Assembly: GCA_038405435.1 (NCBI GenBank)
Contig: JBBYHZ010000004.1
Origin: Dryocola clanedunensis_A
GTDB taxonomy: Bacteria; Pseudomonadota; Gammaproteobacteria; Enterobacterales; Enterobacteriaceae
Direction: 5' to 3' (one strand)
DNA: 64,000 nt
Shown: piece by piece, positions 60,240 to 64,000 of the stretch
Layout: each line of letters opens with the position of its first letter
How positions within the stretch are numbered: the stretch's first letter is position 1
The notes under the pieces: model-generated
Databases searched by the model: none
Seen by the model: only the letters and a program-made list of their open reading frames with translations
What the model was told of the DNA's origin: nothing
Translations under genes and position numbers: made by a program

Positions 60240-61316
60240 TTATTTCACCAATCCTAAACGTTCACGTTGATAACTTCCGTCTTGCACTCTTTGGTACCAT
60301 ATTTTATTATTCAGGTACCATTGCACCGTCTGACGAATCCCGCTCTCGAAGGTTTCCTGCGGCTTCCAGCCGAGCTCACGACTGATTTTATCTGCGTCAA
60401 TAGCATAGCGGCGATCGTGGCCTGGGCGGTCGGCCACGTAGGTGATTTGATCGCGATAAGAGTTGGCCTTTGGCACAATTTCATCCAGCAAATCACAAAT
60501 GGTATGTACGACATCGAGGTTTTTCTTCTCGTTATGCCCACCGATGTTATAGGTTTCGCCAATCGCGCCTTTGGTCACTACGGTGTAAAGCGCACGAGCG
60601 TGATCTTCTACGTAGAGCCAGTCGCGAATCTGGTCCCCCTTCCCATATACCGGAAGATTTTTCCCCTCCAGTGCATTAAGGATTACCAGCGGGATTAATT
60701 TTTCCGGGAAGTGGTAAGGGCCATAGTTGTTCGAGCAGTTTGTAACAATGGTCGGGAAACCATAAGTACGAAGCCACGCGCGAACCAGATGATCGCTGGA
60801 AGCTTTTGAAGCAGAGTATGGGCTGCTCGGCGCGTAGGAAGTCGTTTCTGTGAACAGGGGTAATTCTTCGCCTGCTGGACGTTCATCAGGATGCGGTAAA
60901 TCACCGTAAACTTCATCGGTGGAAATGTGATGGAAACGGAATGCCGCTTTGCGCTTTTCATCAAGCTGTGACCAGAATGCTCTTGCAGCTTCCAGCAAGG
61001 TATAGGTGCCAACAATATTGGTTTCAATAAACTCGGCTGGCCCGGTAATTGAACGATCGACGTGACTTTCTGCCGCCAGGTGCATTACCGCATCGGGCTG
61101 ATGATCTGCAAAAATCTTATCCAGCGCAGCTCTGTTGCAAATGTCAGCCTGTACAAACGCATAACGCTCGTTCCCAGAAACTTCTATTAGTGATTCCAGA
61201 TTACCCGCATAGGTTAATTTATCGACGTTAACGACGCTGTCTTGTGTGTTATTAATAATATGTCGAACGACCGCAGAACCGATAAAACCGGCACCACCAG
61301 TAACAAGAATTTTCAC
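60240..61316 (-). CDS. rfbB: dTDP-glucose 4,6-dehydratase RmlB
   Basis: A 358-residue short-chain dehydrogenase that makes dTDP-4-oxo-6-deoxyglucose. The NAD site GGAGFIGSAV (7-16), the catalytic Asp-Glu in STDEVYGDLP and the YSASK motif (Tyr about 167) are present. It is the first gene of the O-antigen transcript, after JUMPstart. rmlC and rmlD are absent, so the product feeds fdtA rather than rhamnose. Base composition here is nearer the backbone than in the downstream genes. Confidence 0.97.
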   Translation of the reverse strand: MKILVTGGAGFIGSAVVRHIINNTQDSVVNVDKLTYAGNLESLIEVSGNERYAFVQADICNRAALDKIFADHQPDAVMHLAAESHVDRSITGPAEFIETNIVGTYTLLEAARAFWSQLDEKRKAAFRFHHISTDEVYGDLPHPDERPAGEELPLFTETTSYAPSSPYSASKASSDHLVRAWLRTYGFPTIVTNCSNNYGPYHFPEKLIPLVILNALEGKNLPVYGKGDQIRDWLYVEDHARALYTVVTKGAIGETYNIGGHNEKKNLDVVHTICDLLDEIVPKANSYRDQITYVADRPGHDRRYAIDADKISRELGWKPQETFESGIRQTVQWYLNNKIWYQRVQDGSYQRERLGLVK

Positions 61317-61421
61317 GAAAAGCTTCTCTCTGTAATTATGAAGTGATTATCGTCTTAAATAAGACTTGAAGTGATAATCATGAAAGGAATTAAATAAGCA
61401 ACTGGAACAGGTGGGATTACC

Positions 61422-61460
61422 CACGCTACCGCCCCTGGCTCGACAGCTACCAGAGTACTG
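61422..61460 (-). promoter_or_regulatory. JUMPstart element with ops site
   Basis: On the minus strand this 39-base region matches the JUMPstart consensus with few changes and ends with the ops core GGCGGTAGCGTG (61422-61433). RfaH is recruited at ops and lets RNA polymerase read the whole O-antigen operon. It lies about 105 bases upstream of rfbB. The gap 61317-61699 between rfbB and galF otherwise holds the galF terminator and leader sequence. Confidence 0.95.
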
Positions 61461-61593
61461 ATTTTGTACGTTCACAGATTTGGCCTCGGCAGGCTTCCGC
61501 CCGAGGGGAACACATTAGGATAAGTTATGTTACCTGTTGCTCATGACCTATTCTAATGGGCTCGAAGAGAATCGGATTATGCTAACTTTTTAG

Positions 61594-61663
61594 CCAAAAA
61601 AAACGGCAGCAAGTCCCAACGAAGCCGCATTTCGCAAGCTTGTCGCCACTATCCACTGCCGTT
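61594..61663 (-). terminator. Terminator of galF
   Basis: On the minus strand AACGGCAG and CTGCCGTT pair around a structured insert of about 46 bases, and a run of eight T's follows. The stem starts 37 bases after the galF stop. Confidence 0.75.
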
Positions 61664-61699
61664 CTTCTCATTGAGCTTGTTCAGACATTGATGGTTAAA

Positions 61700-62596
61700 T
61701 CAACGAGCCAGCATCTTCTGGATGCTTTCCCTGAACTTCTGCCCTTCTTTATGGTTACGCAGGCCGTACTGTACGAACGCCTTCATATACCCCATTTTTT
61801 TACCGCAGTCGTAGCTTTCGCCCGTCATTAGCGCGGCTTCTACCGGTTGCTTTTCGTTCAGCGCAGCGATGGCATCCGTTAACTGGATACGGCCCCATGC
61901 GCCCGGCTCAGTTTTTTCCAGCTCCGGCCAGATATCCGCGGACAGGACGTAGCGGCCAACGGCTGCCAGGTCGGAGTCGAGCGATTGTGGTTCATCTGGT
62001 TTTTCAACAAAGTTTACGATGCGGCTGACCTGCCCGTCGTTGTCCAGCGGCTCCTCGGTGGTAATCACGGAGTAGGCGGAAAGATCTTCATTCGGCATGT
62101 GGCGCGCCAGCACCTGGCTGCGGCCGGTCTCGTTAAAACGGGCCACCATCGCTGCTAAATTATAGCGCAGTGGGTCCGCACTCGCGTTATCGAGCACCAC
62201 GTCCGGCAGTACGACTACAAACGGGTTGTTACCTACTGCCGGTTGAGCACAAAGGATTGAGTGGCCCAGACCAAGCGGCTGCGCCTGGCGAACGTTCATG
62301 ATGGTGACGCCCGGAGGACAAATGGACTGCACCTCGGCCAGCAGCTGACGCTTAACGCGCTGCTCCAGCAGGGCTTCCAGCTCGTAAGATGTGTCGAAGT
62401 GGTTCTCAACGGCGTTCTTGGAGGAGTGGGTTACCAGCACGATCTCTTTGATGCCAGCAGCGACGATTTCATCGACGATATACTGGATCATCGGCTTATC
62501 GACAATCGGCAGCATCTCTTTCGGGATCGCCTTTGTGGCAGGCAACATATGCATCCCAAGACCTGCTACTGGAATAACTGCTTTCAAATTAATCAT
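61700..62596 (-). CDS. galF: UTP-glucose-1-phosphate uridylyltransferase-like GalF
   Basis: A 298-residue GalU paralogue at the left border of the O-antigen cluster. LKAVIPVAGLGMHMLPATKAIPKEMLPI, with HML in place of the catalytic RFL-type segment of GalU, marks it as GalF, which has little or no activity alone and is thought to modulate GalU. The ATG at 62596 follows AGGTGGG and matches the E. coli start; a GTG 12 bases upstream overlaps that ribosome site. Confidence 0.95.
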   Translation of the reverse strand: MINLKAVIPVAGLGMHMLPATKAIPKEMLPIVDKPMIQYIVDEIVAAGIKEIVLVTHSSKNAVENHFDTSYELEALLEQRVKRQLLAEVQSICPPGVTIMNVRQAQPLGLGHSILCAQPAVGNNPFVVVLPDVVLDNASADPLRYNLAAMVARFNETGRSQVLARHMPNEDLSAYSVITTEEPLDNDGQVSRIVNFVEKPDEPQSLDSDLAAVGRYVLSADIWPELEKTEPGAWGRIQLTDAIAALNEKQPVEAALMTGESYDCGKKMGYMKAFVQYGLRNHKEGQKFRESIQKMLAR

Positions 62597-62687
62597 ATTC
62601 AGTCCCACCTCAAAATGGTTGAAGGATTATAGTCTTTTCGTGCTCTGATGCCAGCATGAATTGATCACCAAAATTTGTACTTCATCT

Positions 62688-62708
62688 TATCCCCCGCGTC
62701 GGGGGATA
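62688..62708. repeat. Perfect 9-base inverted repeat upstream of galF
   Basis: TATCCCCCG and CGGGGGATA with a 3-base loop, about 92 bases before galF. It would form a stable hairpin in the galF leader or act as an operator. No T-run follows on the minus strand. Confidence 0.6.
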
Positions 62709-62714
62709 CAAAAT

Positions 62715-62745
62715 GAAAAAGCCCTTATAAGTGGGGCTAAGGGCT
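62715..62745 (-). terminator. Terminator of the colanic acid operon (after wcaM)
   Basis: On the minus strand the stem AGCCCTTA/TAAGGGCT with a 10-base loop is followed by TTTTCATTTT, 28 bases past the wcaM stop. Confidence 0.8.
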
Positions 62746-62773
62746 CAGAAAACTCGCAAAGTGGCCTGATTGT

Positions 62774-64000
62774 TTATTTACGCAACGCAGGCAGCGCAAA
62801 GTTTAGCTCGCTGGTGTTTACATGGACCTGGTCTACCCTATCGATGTCCACGGAGCTTTGCCCTTTCTCGTTGACCGCATGCACGTTGGCGAGCGACAGC
62901 AGCGTGTCATCCTTCGCCATGAAGCGGCCCCGCACGTCTTTGCGCAGGTCGAAGTGCAGCTTCAGCGCCGGGCCAACAGCCGCGCGCTGCATCACGTTTA
63001 CGTTCCTCAGGAACAAATGCTGAGGCTTGTTGTGCAGCTCAAGCGTCGCGCCTTTTATCGTCACGTTGGTGATGGCCACAAACGAAGTCGCGTTTCCAGA
63101 AGAGACCTGAATACCACGAGCTTTATACGTCATGGCCGTATTATCAAGGGTGATATTATTTAGTTTAAAATTTTGTGGGATGGATAAATAGTTGCCCTTA
63201 ATCGTGCCGTAGCCAATCAAAAATCCCGCGCTGTTGACCATATCGATATTATCAATAACGAAATTATCACAGCCATAAATAGCTACCGTCGCGTTATCAA
63301 TTCCGGCTTTCTTGCTGAATGTATGGTTAATATTTCTGGCTTTTACATTGCGAATAATAAAGTGCTTGCCGTTTTCAACATGCACCAGCTGCCGACAGTT
63401 GCTGCCGGTGATATTCGCCACCACAAAGTTTTTTACCGCCTGGTCTTCAGGGTAGTCGTTATTATAGGTGCTTCCCGCCAGGCCAATGCCGATGCCCCAG
63501 TTGATCTTGCCGTTGGTGCAGTCGATGTTATCAATCACATGGTCGGAGATAAGCAGGTCGTGGTCGTTGATCGCCACGTTCCACTCGATGGCATCCCCCT
63601 GCAGGTGGCTGAACCGCCCGTTGGTGATGCGAACGTTTTCCATACGGTTATGGAAGCCCTGCCGCAAAATGCCGTAGTTGGCATCGTGCACGGTAATGTC
63701 ATCGATTACCAGGTTACGCATGGTGCGCTTGTCCCTGCCGCCGATATAGATCTGCATTACCGGCACAAAGCCGCTCATGTCGATACCTTTAATGGTGATA
63801 TCGGAGCCGCGCACGTCGAGAATAATATTGTTAAACCGCCCGCCCTTCTCGCCGAGGATTTTACAGCCGTCCTGCAAAACGAAGCGGCCTTTACCGTTGC
63901 CTTTCAGGCCCCCGGCAACCTTCAGCGTCTTGCCTTCCGGCATAAAAATAGCGGTGTTGATCTTGTCACAAACCAGCCCGACCGGCACAACGACCGTGTC
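62774..64000 (-). CDS. wcaM: Colanic acid biosynthesis protein WcaM, N-terminus outside the window
   Basis: The last 408 residues of a protein that is about 464 long in E. coli; the reading frame continues off the right edge (DTVVVPVGLVCDKIN at the border), so the start is not seen. The visible part is a right-handed beta-helix of repeated short strands (GIDNATVAIYGCDNFVIDNIDM and similar). WcaM is the last gene of the colanic acid cluster and its exact role is not settled. Confidence 0.95.
   Translation of the reverse strand, partial: DTVVVPVGLVCDKINTAIFMPEGKTLKVAGGLKGNGKGRFVLQDGCKILGEKGGRFNNIILDVRGSDITIKGIDMSGFVPVMQIYIGGRDKRTMRNLVIDDITVHDANYGILRQGFHNRMENVRITNGRFSHLQGDAIEWNVAINDHDLLISDHVIDNIDCTNGKINWGIGIGLAGSTYNNDYPEDQAVKNFVVANITGSNCRQLVHVENGKHFIIRNVKARNINHTFSKKAGIDNATVAIYGCDNFVIDNIDMVNSAGFLIGYGTIKGNYLSIPQNFKLNNITLDNTAMTYKARGIQVSSGNATSFVAITNVTIKGATLELHNKPQHLFLRNVNVMQRAAVGPALKLHFDLRKDVRGRFMAKDDTLLSLANVHAVNEKGQSSVDIDRVDQVHVNTSELNFALPALRK

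Noticed and set aside
1..64000. CRISPR array, insertion sequences or prophage genes
   Set aside because: No regularly spaced repeats, transposase frames or phage structural genes were found on either strand.

Overview
The window is chromosomal DNA of an Enterobacteriaceae species. Gene content and order largely follow the E. coli/Salmonella segment running from yodC/yedI through the tRNA-Asn cluster and the cob and his operons to the O-antigen cluster and the start of the colanic acid genes. Several genes (nac with a sigma-54 promoter, scsABCD, cbiP beside cobUST, a second EF-G, an acyltransferase beside sbcB) point to an Enterobacter/Cedecea/Klebsiella-like genus rather than E. coli itself. 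I cannot name the species from sequence alone.

Layout. 1-7.9 kb is backbone: start of yodC, yedI, yedA, the dcm-vsr pair, yedJ, drpB, an intact porin at the yedS position, and mtfA. 7.9-25.4 kb is a variable region punctuated by four tRNA-Asn(GUU) genes, each with its own promoter and a near-identical terminator. The segments between them hold cbl-nac-scsABCD; a MazF-type toxin module plus erfK and amn; an nfsB-like nitroreductase, a LysR regulator and yeeO; and, after the fourth tRNA, a HigBA-type module, a second elongation factor G with a divergent ArsR-type regulator, and a ParE/RelE-type module. A decayed copy of a tRNA-Asn 3' end at 14.84-14.89 kb marks a small former island next to the second tRNA.

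25.4-40.6 kb returns to backbone on the minus strand (cbiP-cobUST, yeeX, yeeA, sbmC, dacD, plaP, yeeY, yeeZ). sbcB is on the plus strand. An acyltransferase gene and a GABA-transaminase-type gene are additions relative to E. coli. 40.8-48.1 kb is a complete hisLGDCBHAFI operon with its attenuator.

48.1-62.6 kb, read on the minus strand from galF to wzzB, is a Wzx/Wzy-dependent O-antigen locus: galF, JUMPstart/ops, rmlB, rmlA, fdtA, a GNAT acetyltransferase, fdtB, wzx, two GT2 enzymes, wzy, a GT4 enzyme, a GT2 enzyme, gnd, wzzB. The central genes are AT-rich and tightly overlapped, as expected of a transferred cassette. The sugar genes predict dTDP-Fuc3NAc; rmlC and rmlD are absent, so L-rhamnose is not made here. 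ugd, usually between gnd and wzzB in E. coli, is missing from this place. The window ends inside wcaM, the last colanic acid gene.

I found no CRISPR array, insertion sequence or prophage. The best candidates for something unusual are the tRNA-Asn-bounded mini-island with an N-terminally truncated antitoxin, the fusA2/ArsR pair, and the particular O-antigen gene set.
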